A stretch of 64,000 nt of DNA from Oceanobacillus damuensis (GCF_001618145.1 NZ_LQNF01000006.1:62001-126000), one strand, 5' to 3'; counted from the stretch's first letter, positions 48,673 to 60,990 are shown. Made by a program: numbers and translations. Notes: generated by a model from the sequence alone, not told the origin.

Positions 48673-49968
48673 ATGATCTTGAAACAAAAACTAGTCTTGA
48701 AACAATCATTACAATGGAAGATGAATCAATCACTAATGCAGTCGATCAATATTCTTCAGCTTACGAGCAATGATCTGATAGAGTATTTAAAGGAAGTTGC
48801 AAAAGAGAATCCGTTAATTGAAGAAGTGGATTCGGATATGGATTGGGAGCAGTTCCGCCCTGTTCACTCCAATGTAGAATCAATCGGTGAGTTCAATCAA
48901 TCGGTACAGACGATGTATGAGCAATTGAAAGGGCAATTATTCATGCTGCGGATGGACAATGATTTAAGACCTATCGTTGAATTTGGTATTGATTCTTTAA
49001 ATGAGGATGGATATTTGGATATCGAATTGGAGGAATGGGGGAGTACATGTGACACGACAATCGAAACTGTTGAAGAAGCATTAATAAAAATTCAGTCATT
49101 GGAACCAGCAGGAATCGGTGCAAGAAATCTTCAGGAATGTATTTTGCTGCAGTTGAAACAATTTAACAATTACGATCCTTTTATGGAAAATTTACTATTA
49201 GAACACCTGGAGTTGATTGCAGATGCAGATTTGGATTCAATCTGTGAAATATATGGCATTTCAATCGAAGAGGCAAAAAGTGTAATCGACAATATAAGAT
49301 TGTGCAATCCGAAGCCAGGTCGACAGTTATCAACAGCAGAACCAGAATATATCATTCCGGAAGCGACCATTTATAGAGAAGAAGGGCAGTGGAAGTTATC
49401 TTTTTATAAATGGGCAACACCAAAAATAAATCTTAATCCCCAATATGAAAACTTAAAAGACCCAGCGAATGAAGCTACCGATTATTTAAAGCAAAAGTAC
49501 AAGGAAATTGATACACTTAAACAGGCTATCTATTACCGTGGAAATACATTGGAACGTGTGATACGCGTGATCATGGAGAAACAGCTGGATTTTTTCGAAA
49601 GTGGGCCAAATGGGATCCAGCCACTTACTTTAAGAGAAATAGCGGGAGAATTAAACCTCCACACTTCAACTGTCAGCAGGGCAATCAGTCAGAAATATGT
49701 GCAAACCACACAAGGCGTACTGCCGCTAAAATTCTTTCTGCAAAGTGGCATTAGAAAAGGAGATGGCAATTTTACAGCTGCGTTTGCTATTAAGCGGCAT
49801 ATTAATGAGATGATAAAAATGGAGGATAAAAAAAAGCCATTATCGGACGAAGCTATAAAAAAGAAACTAAAGAACGAGTACGGCATCGATGTAGCGAGAC
49901 GTACAGTGATGAAATATCGTGACCAGCTACATATACCACCTTCCACGAAAAGAAAACAGGGGGAATAG
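48673..49968 (+). CDS. rpoN: RNA polymerase sigma-54 factor (SigL)
   Basis: 431 residues. The N-terminal Gln/Leu-rich activator-interaction region (LVLKQSLQWKMNQSLMQSINILQL) is followed by the core-binding domain, the HTH (LREIAGELNLHTSTVSRAI) and a recognisable RpoN box, ARRTVMKYRDQLHIPPS, which reads -24 elements. The start is uncertain: ATG 48673 is close to its ribosome-binding site AAGGAG, and TTG 48679 has better spacing. The -24/-12 promoter at 30191 and the activator at 28650 are its local partners. Confidence 0.94.
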   Translation: MILKQKLVLKQSLQWKMNQSLMQSINILQLTSNDLIEYLKEVAKENPLIEEVDSDMDWEQFRPVHSNVESIGEFNQSVQTMYEQLKGQLFMLRMDNDLRPIVEFGIDSLNEDGYLDIELEEWGSTCDTTIETVEEALIKIQSLEPAGIGARNLQECILLQLKQFNNYDPFMENLLLEHLELIADADLDSICEIYGISIEEAKSVIDNIRLCNPKPGRQLSTAEPEYIIPEATIYREEGQWKLSFYKWATPKINLNPQYENLKDPANEATDYLKQKYKEIDTLKQAIYYRGNTLERVIRVIMEKQLDFFESGPNGIQPLTLREIAGELNLHTSTVSRAISQKYVQTTQGVLPLKFFLQSGIRKGDGNFTAAFAIKRHINEMIKMEDKKKPLSDEAIKKKLKNEYGIDVARRTVMKYRDQLHIPPSTKRKQGE

Positions 49969-49970
49969 AA

Positions 49971-50231
49971 TTGCAGCAAGTTATATTATATACAAAAGCC
50001 ACTTGTACCTTATGTGATGAAGCAGAAGCATTGCTTTCTTCCTTTAAAAAGGATTACCCGCATCAATTAATAAAACGGGATATTTATTCAAATGAAAAAT
50101 GGCTTGAAAGGTACCAACTGGAAATTCCAGTCATCGAAATCGATGGAAAACAATTGAATGCTGAGGAAATTAATTATAATTCCCTCAAACTGCTATTAAC
50201 TGCAGGTTACAAAGGGGAGCTCGAGCAATAA
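49971..50231 (+). CDS. Glutaredoxin-family thiol protein
   Basis: An 86-residue thioredoxin-fold protein. It has the redox motif Cys12-Thr-Leu-Cys15 (TKATCTLCDEAEALL) and the cis-Pro loop EIPVIEID. Probably a general thiol-disulfide protein; in a bacillithiol-using organism it could serve as a bacilliredoxin-like partner, but that is speculation. TTG start with AGGGGGA upstream; two bases after rpoN, hence co-transcribed. The same gene sits between rpoN and cggR in several Bacilli, by my recollection. Confidence 0.82.
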   Translation: MQQVILYTKATCTLCDEAEALLSSFKKDYPHQLIKRDIYSNEKWLERYQLEIPVIEIDGKQLNAEEINYNSLKLLLTAGYKGELEQ

Positions 50232-50246
50232 AGAGCTCCTCTTTTT
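50214..50246 (+). terminator. Terminator after rpoN-glutaredoxin
   Basis: GGGGAGCTC/GAGCTCCTC stem (one G-T pair) with TTTTT. The left arm lies inside the last codons of the glutaredoxin gene. Confidence 0.8.
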
Positions 50247-50440
50247 GATGGAGCAGACAACATTACTGCTACGATCGTTGGAGTGATTCCAGTTCACGGG
50301 CATGCCTGCGCCAACTGCTTTCCGCTGTTATAGCCGCTTTTCGTTTTATGTGCAATGTTTACGATGGATAAAAGGAGGAATGATTTATGTAAGAACATTC
50401 CGGCGGAATAAAATTAATACAAAATTTACTTAGTTATTAT
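50247..50440 (+). other. Non-coding region upstream of cggR: GC-richer patch and a start-stop site
   Basis: About 300 bases separate the glutaredoxin gene from cggR. Bases 50270-50345 look richer in G+C than the surrounding sequence and contain GTTGG/CCAAC and GGCATGCC inverted repeats. At 50373-50378 a strong AGGAGG is followed eight bases later by ATG (50387) and immediately TAA. No real ORF follows. Confidence 0.45.
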
Positions 50441-50468
50441 TTGTATAACTTATTGATTATGTTATAAT
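50441..50468 (+). promoter_or_regulatory. cggR-gapA promoter
   Basis: TTGTAT (50441-50446), 16-bp spacer, extended -10 TGTTATAAT (TATAAT at 50463-50468). Confidence 0.75.
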
Positions 50469-50479
50469 GAAATCGTAAT

Positions 50480-50515
50480 CGGGACATAATTTAACCTAGA
50501 GGGACCTATTTTGAC
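50480..50515 (+). promoter_or_regulatory. CggR operator
   Basis: CGGGAC-N6-TAAC-N4-AGGGAC-N6-TGAC reproduces the B. subtilis CggR tandem operator (CGGGAC-N6-TGTC-N4-CGGGAC-N6-TGTC) in spacing at every element, with three mismatched bases in total. It lies just downstream of the promoter, so CggR would act as a roadblock released by fructose-1,6-bisphosphate. Confidence 0.88.
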
Positions 50516-50537
50516 CCGGTGAAGAGGGGCAATAAAC

Positions 50538-51566
50538 GTGAAATCACTGATAGATTTGCAAAAAAAGCTTGTTCCGGAAGTACTTGATACAATGACTCAA
50601 AGGTATTCCTTACTGCAAACTGTCAAACTTTTCCAACCAATAGGAAGAAGAGGGCTGGCAGAGAATACTAAATTTACAGAGAGACACGTCAGAGGAGAAG
50701 TAGATTTCCTGCATGAACAAGGATTGATTCAAATCACTTCCAAAGGTATGTTCATTACAAATGAGGGGAAATTAATTCTCGAGAATATGGCTAGCTTTAT
50801 TGGTGAAATATCCGGGCTGCACGTTTTAGAACAGCAGATAATGGAAAGATTATCTGTGGGGAAAGTAATTATTGTCCAAGGAAATAGTGACGAAAATGAA
50901 TGGGTTAAGCTTGAGATGGGAAAAGTATGTGTTGCTTATCTTAAAACGATCCTTAAAAAGGAAAATACGATTGCAGTAACCGGTGGAAGTACAATGGCCG
51001 CTGTCGCGGAGGTAATGTCGCCCTTAAGCAAGGAAAGTGATCTTATGTTTGTCCCTGCACGTGGAGGGATCGGAGAAAAGGCTGAGAACCAGGCTTCCGG
51101 CATTGTGGCTAAAATGGCCAGGCAGGCACACGGGGAATATCGTATGCTCTATGTTCCAGACCCTATAAGTGATTCCACCTATGAGACCCTCATCACAGAA
51201 CCTGCCATAATGGAAATTTTAGAAATGATCAAAGGCTCCGATATTGTTATACATGGAGTTGGAGATGCATTGAAAATGGCAGAAAGACGCAAAACATCGG
51301 AACAGATTATTGCACTTTTAAAAGAAAGAAAAGCAATCAGCGAGGCCTTTGGTTATTATTTTGACCGCTCAGGTAATGTTGTTCATAAAGTGAAAACAGT
51401 CGGTATTCAACTGGAAGACCTGAAAGCTGTTGAAAATGTAATAACCGTAGCTGGCGGCAAGTCAAAAGGTGAAGCAATTGCCTCATACTTTAAGCAAGGA
51501 AAAAGCGACCTTCTCATCACAGATCAGGCCGCAGCAGAACAGATATTGAGAGGTAATCCTCTTTAA
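50538..51566 (+). CDS. cggR: Central glycolytic genes regulator CggR
   Basis: A SorC/DeoR-family repressor of 342 residues. An N-terminal winged helix (about 10-75; LFQPIGRRGLAENTKFTERHVRGEVDFLHEQG) and a C-terminal sugar-phosphate domain (from ISGLHVLEQQI; VTGGSTMAAVAEVM; GDALKMAERR). It blocks cggR-gapA transcription until fructose-1,6-bisphosphate accumulates. GTG 50538 follows AAGAGGGG. Autoregulated through the operator 22 bases upstream; 36 bases ahead of gapA. Confidence 0.95.
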   Translation: MKSLIDLQKKLVPEVLDTMTQRYSLLQTVKLFQPIGRRGLAENTKFTERHVRGEVDFLHEQGLIQITSKGMFITNEGKLILENMASFIGEISGLHVLEQQIMERLSVGKVIIVQGNSDENEWVKLEMGKVCVAYLKTILKKENTIAVTGGSTMAAVAEVMSPLSKESDLMFVPARGGIGEKAENQASGIVAKMARQAHGEYRMLYVPDPISDSTYETLITEPAIMEILEMIKGSDIVIHGVGDALKMAERRKTSEQIIALLKERKAISEAFGYYFDRSGNVVHKVKTVGIQLEDLKAVENVITVAGGKSKGEAIASYFKQGKSDLLITDQAAAEQILRGNPL

Positions 51567-51602
51567 ATATATCATTAAAAAGAACACTAGGAGGAAAAGT
51601 AA

Positions 51603-52610
51603 ATGACAGTTAAAGTTGGTATTAATGGTTTTGGTAGAATAGGACGTAACGTATTCCGTCAGTCATTATTGAATGATGAAGTGGAAATCGTTGCAGTAAA
51701 TGATTTAACTGATGCAAATATGCTTGCTCACCTATTGAAATATGATTCTGTACATGGTCAATTGGAGCAGGAAATTTCGGTTAATGGATCAGACCTTGTT
51801 GTAGGTGGCAGAGAAATCAAAGTATTATCAGAACGTGATCCAGCTAATCTAGGCTGGGGCGACTTGGGAGTAGAAGTTGTCATTGAATCAACAGGACGTT
51901 TCACAAAAGGTGAAGACGCTCAGAAACACATCGATGCCGGAGCTAAAAAAGTTATTATCTCTGCACCAGCAAACGGGGAAGATTTAACAATGGTTATGGG
52001 TGTTAATGATGATCATTACGATCCATCCAAGCATCATATCATTTCCAATGCGTCTTGTACGACAAACTGTTTAGCTCCATTTGCTAAAGTACTCCATGAC
52101 ACTTTTGGAATTAAACGTGGATTAATGACAACAATCCATTCTTATACGAATGATCAGCAAATTCTTGACTTGCCGCACAAAGACTATCGCCGGGCACGTG
52201 CTGCAGCACAAAACATTATCCCGACAACAACTGGTGCAGCAAAAGCTGTTGGATTGGTTTTACCTGAAATCAACGGTAAATTGAATGGTATGGCAGTACG
52301 TGTGCCAACTCCAGATGGTTCATTGGTTGATTTAGTGGCCGAACTTGATAAAAACGTTACTGCTGAAGATGTTAATAATGCATTAAAAGAAGCGGCAGAA
52401 GGCCCATTGAAAGGTGTACTTCAATACAGTGAAGAACCACTTGTTTCTACAGATATTATTGGAAACCCACATTCGTCTGTAGTGGATGGCTTATCTACAA
52501 TGGTCATGGAAGACAATATGGTAAAAGTTGTTTCTTGGTATGACAACGAAATGGGCTACTCTTCTCGTTGTGTAGACTTGGCAGCATTCTTGAAAAAACA
52601 AGGACTGTAA
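51603..52610 (+). CDS. gapA: Glyceraldehyde-3-phosphate dehydrogenase, NAD-dependent
   Basis: Glycolytic GAPDH, 335 residues. N-terminal NAD site [11 protein letters not shown], catalytic Cys152 in [11 protein letters not shown], and the C-terminal [12 protein letters not shown]. It follows cggR, marking it as the glycolytic GapA rather than the gluconeogenic GapB. TAGGAGGA before ATG. A strong terminator follows at 52669, so pgk and later genes need read-through or their own promoter. Confidence 0.96.
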   Translation: MTVKVGINGFGRIGRNVFRQSLLNDEVEIVAVNDLTDANMLAHLLKYDSVHGQLEQEISVNGSDLVVGGREIKVLSERDPANLGWGDLGVEVVIESTGRFTKGEDAQKHIDAGAKKVIISAPANGEDLTMVMGVNDDHYDPSKHHIISNASCTTNCLAPFAKVLHDTFGIKRGLMTTIHSYTNDQQILDLPHKDYRRARAAAQNIIPTTTGAAKAVGLVLPEINGKLNGMAVRVPTPDGSLVDLVAELDKNVTAEDVNNALKEAAEGPLKGVLQYSEEPLVSTDIIGNPHSSVVDGLSTMVMEDNMVKVVSWYDNEMGYSSRCVDLAAFLKKQGL

Positions 52611-52668
52611 TATAAAAAGCACTGGCGGCCTTTTTTAGAGCTTGCAGATGCTGACTTTAACAATAATG

Positions 52669-52702
52669 ACGGAGGAGGATTCCATTCCTCCTCCGTTTTT
52701 TG
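52669..52702 (+). terminator. Strong terminator after gapA
   Basis: ACGGAGGAGGA/TCCTCCTCCGT 11-bp perfect stem with 6-nt loop and six T residues. It separates cggR-gapA from pgk; a TATAAT at 52748-52753 may belong to a pgk promoter, but no good -35 is seen. Confidence 0.9.
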
Positions 52703-52827
52703 ATTTTTATTCTCGTGCTGTAACAAGCGCTTAGATGTCTGATAGTATATAATGGTTACGAACGATGTAATCAGGGAAGACCTATAACAGTCAATATGTT
52801 ACATAGGCCAAATTAGGAGGGTTTATC

Positions 52828-54009
52828 ATGAACAAAAAAACACTTCAAGACCTTGATGTAAAAGGGAAAAAAGTATTTTGCCGTGTAGATTTTAATGTTC
52901 CGTTGAAGAATGGGGCCATTACGGATGATACTCGAATCAGAGCGGCATTGCCGACGATTAACCATTTAACAGAGCAAGGAGCAATTGTTATTTTGGCCAG
53001 CCATCTTGGGCGTCCAAAAGGAATGGTGGTTGAAGACTTGCGTTTGGATCCAGTTGCCAAACAGTTAAGTGATTTGATTGGAAAAGAAATAGTCAAAACG
53101 GATTCTGTTTATGGAGACGAAGTAAATGAAGCAATTTCCCAACTGAACGAGGGAGACGTTTTATTAATCGAAAATGTGCGTTTTGAAGCTGGAGAAGAAA
53201 AAAATGATCCTGAATTGGTGCAGGCTTTTGCAGATATGGCTGATGTCTATGTTAATGATGCATTCGGTGCGGCACACCGGGCCCATGCTTCAACAACAGG
53301 CGTTGCTGAGAAACTTCCGGCAGCGGCAGGCTATCTGATGGAAAAAGAAATTGCTGCCCTTGGTGGTGCATTAAACGATCCTGACCGCCCTTTCACCGCA
53401 ATTATCGGTGGAGCGAAGGTAAAAGATAAAATTAATGTAATCGACAACCTGCTGGACAAAGTCGATCACTTGATAATAGGTGGCGGTCTTGCCTACACAT
53501 TCATCAAAGCGCAGGGACATGAGATTGGTAAATCCTTATTGGAGAAAGACAAGATTGACCTTGCGAAACAATTCATGAAAAAAGCGGAAGAAAAAGGTGT
53601 TAATTTTATTCTTCCAGTTGACGTAGTTGTTGCTGATGATTTTTCGGAATCAGCTAACACTAAAATTGTAGATATTGACCAAATCCCTTCAGACTGGGAA
53701 GCGCTTGATATTGGTCCGAAAACAAGAGAGAAATATAGTAAAATTGTAGCGGAATCAAAACTGATCATCTGGAACGGACCGATGGGGGTATTTGAATTGA
53801 ACCCGTTTGCCGGCGGTACAAAAGCTGTTGCAGAAGCTTTAGCTGAAACAGAAGGATTTTCCATTATTGGAGGCGGAGATTCAGCAGCAGCGGTCGAGAA
53901 ATTTGGGCTTGCAGCTGAAATGGACCACGTATCAACTGGAGGTGGAGCTTCCCTTGAATTTATGGAGGGGAAAGTTTTACCGGGTGTAGCAGCTCTAGAT
54001 GATAAATAA
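52828..54009 (+). CDS. pgk: Phosphoglycerate kinase
   Basis: Makes ATP and 3-phosphoglycerate from 1,3-bisphosphoglycerate; 393 residues. N-domain motif RVDFNVPL (phosphoglycerate site), [11 protein letters not shown], and C-domain [25 protein letters not shown] and [11 protein letters not shown] (nucleotide site). AGGAGGG before ATG. Starts the pgk-tpiA-gpmI-eno set, though a 78-bp inverted-repeat element divides it from tpiA. Confidence 0.96.
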   Translation: MNKKTLQDLDVKGKKVFCRVDFNVPLKNGAITDDTRIRAALPTINHLTEQGAIVILASHLGRPKGMVVEDLRLDPVAKQLSDLIGKEIVKTDSVYGDEVNEAISQLNEGDVLLIENVRFEAGEEKNDPELVQAFADMADVYVNDAFGAAHRAHASTTGVAEKLPAAAGYLMEKEIAALGGALNDPDRPFTAIIGGAKVKDKINVIDNLLDKVDHLIIGGGLAYTFIKAQGHEIGKSLLEKDKIDLAKQFMKKAEEKGVNFILPVDVVVADDFSESANTKIVDIDQIPSDWEALDIGPKTREKYSKIVAESKLIIWNGPMGVFELNPFAGGTKAVAEALAETEGFSIIGGGDSAAAVEKFGLAAEMDHVSTGGGASLEFMEGKVLPGVAALDDK

Positions 54010-54022
54010 TATCTATTTGTGC

Positions 54023-54100
54023 ATGTTCAAAAAAAGCCCGAGAAGTCACTATCGCTAACGAGTAAGATGGATGTGTCATTTCACCGGACTTTTTGAACAT
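54023..54100. repeat. 78-bp element with perfect 11-bp terminal inverted repeats between pgk and tpiA
   Basis: ATGTTCAAAAA (54023-54033) and TTTTTGAACAT (54090-54100) are exact inverse copies; just inside, GCCCG and CCGGAC nearly pair too. The interior has no ORF. Architecture is MITE-like; the outer stem with T-tracts could also act as a weak terminator or mRNA stabiliser inside the glycolytic operon. Confidence 0.65.
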
Positions 54101-54128
54101 TCCTTAAACTAATTCGAGAGGTGAGACG

Positions 54129-54883
54129 ATGCGTAAAAAAGTAATCGCTGGAAACTGGAAAATGAATAAAGTTTTATCTGAAGCAAATCAATTTGTTGAT
54201 GAGGTAACGTCAAAGGTTCCTGAAAGTGATCAGGTGGAAGCTATTGTGTGTGCACCATTCCCATACCTCTCTTCCCTAGTTGAAAAAACGAACGGAACAA
54301 AGATGAAAGTTGCTGCACAAAATATGCATTTTGAGGACAGTGGAGCATATACGGGGGAAGTTAGCCCTGTCATGTTGAAGGATCTTGGAGTGACCCATGT
54401 TGTTCTTGGACACTCTGAGCGCAGGGAATATTTTGCAGAGACAGATGAAACGGTAAACAAAAAAGCCCAAGCTGCTTTTAATCACGGACTTACTCCAATT
54501 GTTTGTGTCGGTGAAACCTTGGAGCAACGTGAAGCAAATGAAACAATGAATCTTGTCGGCAGCCAAGTGGAAAAAGCGTTGGAAGGACTGACAGATGAGC
54601 AGGTTGCTCAAACAATTGTGGCATATGAGCCAGTATGGGCAATTGGAACAGGAAAAACAGCGTCCAGTGAAGATGCAAATGAAGTTTGTGCGCATATCAG
54701 ACAAGTCATCAAACAAGCAACTTCTGATGCGACTGCTGAAAAGGTCGTCATCCAATATGGTGGAAGTGTAAAACCAGCTAATATCGAAGAATTATTGGGC
54801 CAATCTGATATCGATGGTGCATTAGTCGGCGGCGCAAGCCTTGAGGCAGAATCATTTCTGCAGTTAGTGGAGGCAGGTACAAA

Positions 54884-54887
<4 letters not shown>
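54129..54887 (+). CDS. tpiA: Triosephosphate isomerase
   Basis: TIM-barrel enzyme, 252 residues, interconverting dihydroxyacetone phosphate and glyceraldehyde-3-phosphate; it takes the products of GlpD and DhaKLM into glycolysis. Lys13 region GNWKMNK, His95 (GHSERR) and Glu167 ([13 protein letters not shown]) are in place, and the phosphate loop GGSVKPAN follows. GAGAGGTGAG before ATG. Its end overlaps gpmI by four bases (ATGA). Confidence 0.96.
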
Positions 54888-57752
<2,865 letters not shown>

Positions 57753-57770
57753 TTTTCATGATAGGGAAGA

Positions 57771-57799
57771 AGAGGCAGAGCAATCTGTCTCTTTTTTTT
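57771..57799 (+). terminator. Terminator after eno
   Basis: AGAGGCAGA/TCTGTCTCT stem (one G-T pair), 4-nt loop, seven T residues. Confidence 0.88.
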
Positions 57800-58000
57800 G
57801 CCTGGAATTATAAACTGTAGTATTTGCTTAAATGTAACAGAGACACCCAACTTATTTTTTGACGAAGACCAGGGTTATTTTAAAAAATATGAGAAAGCGA
57901 GCCACGATATGTTTTCCAATTTTCTAGGAAATGGATCACAACTTATAGGTTGGCTACATATGAATATAATGGTGTGAACCACTGTAAGGGGGAGGGAATC

Positions 58001-58512
58001 TTGCCGCAAAAAGTATTGGTGTTTGGTGATATAGGCATAGATGATATCATTGCGATCATTTATGGTTCATTGAATGATGAAGTGGAGATTGTCGGGATTG
58101 TGGCAGACTATGGAAATGTCATAAGGGAAAATGCACTGAGATCGATTTATTACTTACGAAGCATATTCAAAAATAAGCTGAATGTGCCAATCATAGCAGG
58201 GGCAGAGTTGCCAATGACGGGTGAAATTCCGGAACCGGTTTCTGAAATACATGGAGAATATGGTTTGGGACCGATCATTCCACCGGAAAATGGAACGGAT
58301 GGGGTCAGTGAAAACTTTTTTGATATCGTGGACATCATTGAAGAATATAGTAATGAACTGATTATCGTAAATATTGGAAGGCTTACATCGCTAGCAACGA
58401 TGTTTTTGATACTGGTGAAGTGACAAAAACACATCGGATAGCATTTGAACTGGATTATCCCGTATTTTTTATGGATTTTATGACATCGATGTCCGGTGAG
58501 AGTTTCGAATAA
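58001..58512 (+). pseudogene. Decayed nucleoside hydrolase (IunH-like)
   Basis: The 5' part from TTG 58001 (ribosome-binding site GGGGGAGGG) encodes a nucleoside hydrolase N-terminus: VFGDIGIDDIIAI, corresponding to the DxDxxxDD calcium site with its first Asp replaced, then VGIVADYGNV and PIIAGAELP. After about 130 residues (VNIGRLTSLAT) it runs into a stop at 58423. In another frame the DNA then reads NDVFDTGEVTKTHRIAFEL...SGESFE with TAA at 58510, a plausible hydrolase C-terminus. Roughly half of a normal 300-residue enzyme is missing, so an internal deletion with a frame change is the best explanation. Confidence 0.75.
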
Positions 58513-58523
58513 CAGATGAACTA

Positions 58524-58564
58524 AAAGGGTCCAGCGTTTATAATGAAGCTGTACTCTTTTTTTA
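58524..58564 (+). terminator. Terminator after the nucleoside hydrolase remnant
   Basis: AAAGGGTCCAGC/GCTGTACTCTTT imperfect stem with 12-nt loop and a following T-run. Confidence 0.7.
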
Positions 58565-58586
58565 CGATCATAATTGGAGGTATTAT

Positions 58587-59165
58587 ATGGATATTTTAAA
58601 AACAATCAAGGAGCGGCGGTCGACCCATTCTTTCAAAAAAGAAGAGATCAGCAACGAAATCCTGAAACAGATTTTTACATATGGCTCTTATGCACCTACG
58701 CACTATATGACGGAATCATGGAAGATAAAATTATATCAGTCGAAAGGAAAACAAGCATTCATTAATGCTGTGATCGCAAGCTATCAACGTATCGGTATGA
58801 TAAAAGATGATTGGAATCCAAAGACACTGCGTATGATAGAATCAATGAAACAATTTCTCATGGAAATCCCGCACCACGCGCTTATTTATATGGAAAAGCA
58901 GCATGACCCTATACGCCAAGAGGAAGAATACTCTTCCGTTGCGGCTTTCATACAGAATACTCAGCTTGCAGCATGGGAATATGGAGTCGGCATGCTTTGG
59001 ACTATCACACCATATATGCATGACCCTGAGTTCATGTCCGAGGTTGGACTGAACAATGAAACACAAAAAATTTCCGCTGTATTGCAAATAGGATATCCAA
59101 ATAAAATATCCCGTGATAAAGGAAGAACCCCAATCGAGGAAAAGCTGGAAATAATAGATGAGTAG
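58587..59165 (+). CDS. Nitroreductase-family flavoprotein
   Basis: A 192-residue FMN-dependent oxidoreductase fold: N-terminal IKERRSTHSFKKEEI (FMN phosphate contact), SYAPTHYMTESWKI, and AAFIQNTQLAAWEYGVGMLW in the dimer core, ending IGYPNKISRDKGRTPIEEKL. Physiological substrate unknown; such enzymes reduce quinones, nitro compounds or enones. GGAGGT lies before ATG. Stands alone between a terminator and the short repeat at 59224. Confidence 0.87.
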   Translation: MDILKTIKERRSTHSFKKEEISNEILKQIFTYGSYAPTHYMTESWKIKLYQSKGKQAFINAVIASYQRIGMIKDDWNPKTLRMIESMKQFLMEIPHHALIYMEKQHDPIRQEEEYSSVAAFIQNTQLAAWEYGVGMLWTITPYMHDPEFMSEVGLNNETQKISAVLQIGYPNKISRDKGRTPIEEKLEIIDE

Positions 59166-59223
59166 CTTGTGCTGACTGGTTTAGATGTAGCACCGGCAGT
59201 TTTCGACATATTTCAACAAAAAC

Positions 59224-59242
59224 CGGGGAGTGACAGGCACCT
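59224..59242. repeat. Short dispersed repeat, copy 2 (CGGGGAGTGACAGGCACCT)
   Basis: Identical over 19 bases to 8579-8597 and likewise preceded by TTCGACA (59203-59209). It abuts the ptsI terminator. Confidence 0.6.
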
Positions 59243-59269
59243 AAAAAAGCTCAGACCTTGGTCTGAGCT
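59242..59269 (-). terminator. Terminator of ptsI (minus strand)
   Basis: AGCTCAGACC/GGTCTGAGCT, a perfect 10-bp stem around TT, followed on the minus strand by TTTTTT. Confidence 0.88.
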
Positions 59270-59277
59270 GTTCATGG

Positions 59278-60990
59278 TTATTCTGCTTTTTCTTTTATAA
59301 ATGCTACGACTTCTTCTGCTGTTCCCATGGAGAGCAGCTGTTCTTTGAATGAAGTCATTTCTTTTTTGGACAGTCCAAGAATCTGTGTTCTTGCTGGCAG
59401 GATAGATGTTGCGCTCATGCTGAATTCATCCAGTCCCAGTCCAAGTAAAATTGGAATTGCAATTGAGTCTCCAGCCATCTCGCCGCACATGCCAACCCAT
59501 TTTCCTTCTTTATGTGCCGCTTCGATAACTGTGTTGATCAGGTTTAAAATTGCCGGGTTGTATGGCTGATATAGATAGGAAACTTGTTCATTCATCCGAT
59601 CGGCGGCCATTGTGTACTGAATCAAATCGTTTGTACCGATGCTGAAGAAATCAACTTCTTTGGCAAACTGTTTGGCGATGACAGCGGTGGATGGAATTTC
59701 CACCATGATTCCCACTTCTATTTCATTGGAAACTTTCACACCATCAGCAACCAATGCTTCTTTTTCATCAAGCAAAATCGCTTTTGCCTGGCGGAACTCT
59801 TCAAGTGTTGCAATCATCGGAAACATGATCTTCAGGTTACCATGCGCACTTGCACGCAATAGGGCGCGTAATTGCGGACGGAAAACATGCTCATTTTCCA
59901 GACAGAAACGGATTGCACGGTATCCTAAGAACGGATTGAGCTCTTTTGGCAGGTCCAGATAGCTAAGTTCTTTATCTCCGCCGACATCCAGTGTTCTTAC
60001 GACAACAGGCTTGTCACCCATTTGCTCGAGAACCGATTTGTATGCCTCATATTGCTCATCTTCAGTAGGTAGCTGTGATTTGCCCATATAAAGGAATTCG
60101 GTACGGTACAGGCCGATCCCTTCACCACCATTGTTCAGAACTCCCTCGACATCATCAGGTGTCCCGATATTGGCAGCCAATTCAACTTGCTCGCCATCAC
60201 TGGAGAAAGTAGGCTCTTCTTTCAGTTTGGCCCATTCCTGTTGCTGCGCAGCAAACGATTCCTGCTTTTTGCGATATGCCTCAATTTCCTCATCGGTTGG
60301 ATTTACGATGACCTTTCCTTCCATACCGTCCACAATAATCATGTCGTTGCTGGCAACGGAAGCGGTAATATTTTTGGTCCCTACAACAGCAGGAATTTCA
60401 AGAGATCTTGCCATAATAGCTGAGTGGGAAGTTCTTCCTCCGATATCTGTGGCAAAACCTTTAACAAACTCACGATTTAGCTGTGCAGTATCAGATGGTG
60501 TAAGATCTTCAGCAATGACAATAACCTGTTCATCAATCAATGCCGGGTCAGGGAAGTTAACCCCCAATAAATGTGCCATCACACGCTTTGTGACATCCTG
60601 GATATCTGCAGCACGTTCACGCATATATTCGTTATCCATATTTTTGAACATATCGATAAACATAGTTGCAACCTCATCCAAAGCTGCTTCTGCATTCACG
60701 TTATCGGAGGATATTTTATCTTTCATCGGATTAATCAGTTCCGGGTCACTTAAAACAAGTAAATGCGCGGAGAAAATCTCGGCATGTTCGTCACCGATCT
60801 CTTTTTTCGTATGTTCTTTAATCTTTTCAAGTTCCTGTTTGGAAATTTTCAAGGCACTATCAAGGCGCTCGATTTCCTGTTCAGGATTGTCTGTTTTTTT
60901 CGTCTCGAATGATAGTGATGGTGCTTTCAGTTCATAAACTTTTGCTATTGCTATTCCGCTTGATGCGGCGATTCCTTTTACTGTTTTCAT
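59278..60990 (-). CDS. ptsI: PTS Enzyme I (phosphoenolpyruvate-protein phosphotransferase)
   Basis: Transfers phosphate from PEP to HPr; 570 residues, the same length as the B. subtilis enzyme. The phosphorylated His189 lies in [16 protein letters not shown]-binding blocks include [37 protein letters not shown] and the catalytic Cys in [13 protein letters not shown] (base 60990) gives the canonical [14 protein letters not shown]; a longer frame adds 19 residues with no ribosome-binding site. Unusually, ptsH is not next to it. It should energise DhaM and GlpK through an HPr encoded elsewhere. Confidence 0.95.
   Translation of the reverse strand: MKTVKGIAASSGIAIAKVYELKAPSLSFETKKTDNPEQEIERLDSALKISKQELEKIKEHTKKEIGDEHAEIFSAHLLVLSDPELINPMKDKISSDNVNAEAALDEVATMFIDMFKNMDNEYMRERAADIQDVTKRVMAHLLGVNFPDPALIDEQVIVIAEDLTPSDTAQLNREFVKGFATDIGGRTSHSAIMARSLEIPAVVGTKNITASVASNDMIIVDGMEGKVIVNPTDEEIEAYRKKQESFAAQQQEWAKLKEEPTFSSDGEQVELAANIGTPDDVEGVLNNGGEGIGLYRTEFLYMGKSQLPTEDEQYEAYKSVLEQMGDKPVVVRTLDVGGDKELSYLDLPKELNPFLGYRAIRFCLENEHVFRPQLRALLRASAHGNLKIMFPMIATLEEFRQAKAILLDEKEALVADGVKVSNEIEVGIMVEIPSTAVIAKQFAKEVDFFSIGTNDLIQYTMAADRMNEQVSYLYQPYNPAILNLINTVIEAAHKEGKWVGMCGEMAGDSIAIPILLGLGLDEFSMSATSILPARTQILGLSKKEMTSFKEQLLSMGTAEEVVAFIKEKAE

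Noticed and set aside
60131-60937. A 268-codon open frame on the plus strand opposite ptsI
   Set aside because: Serine-rich shadow of the Enzyme I coding sequence; the minus-strand gene is unambiguous.
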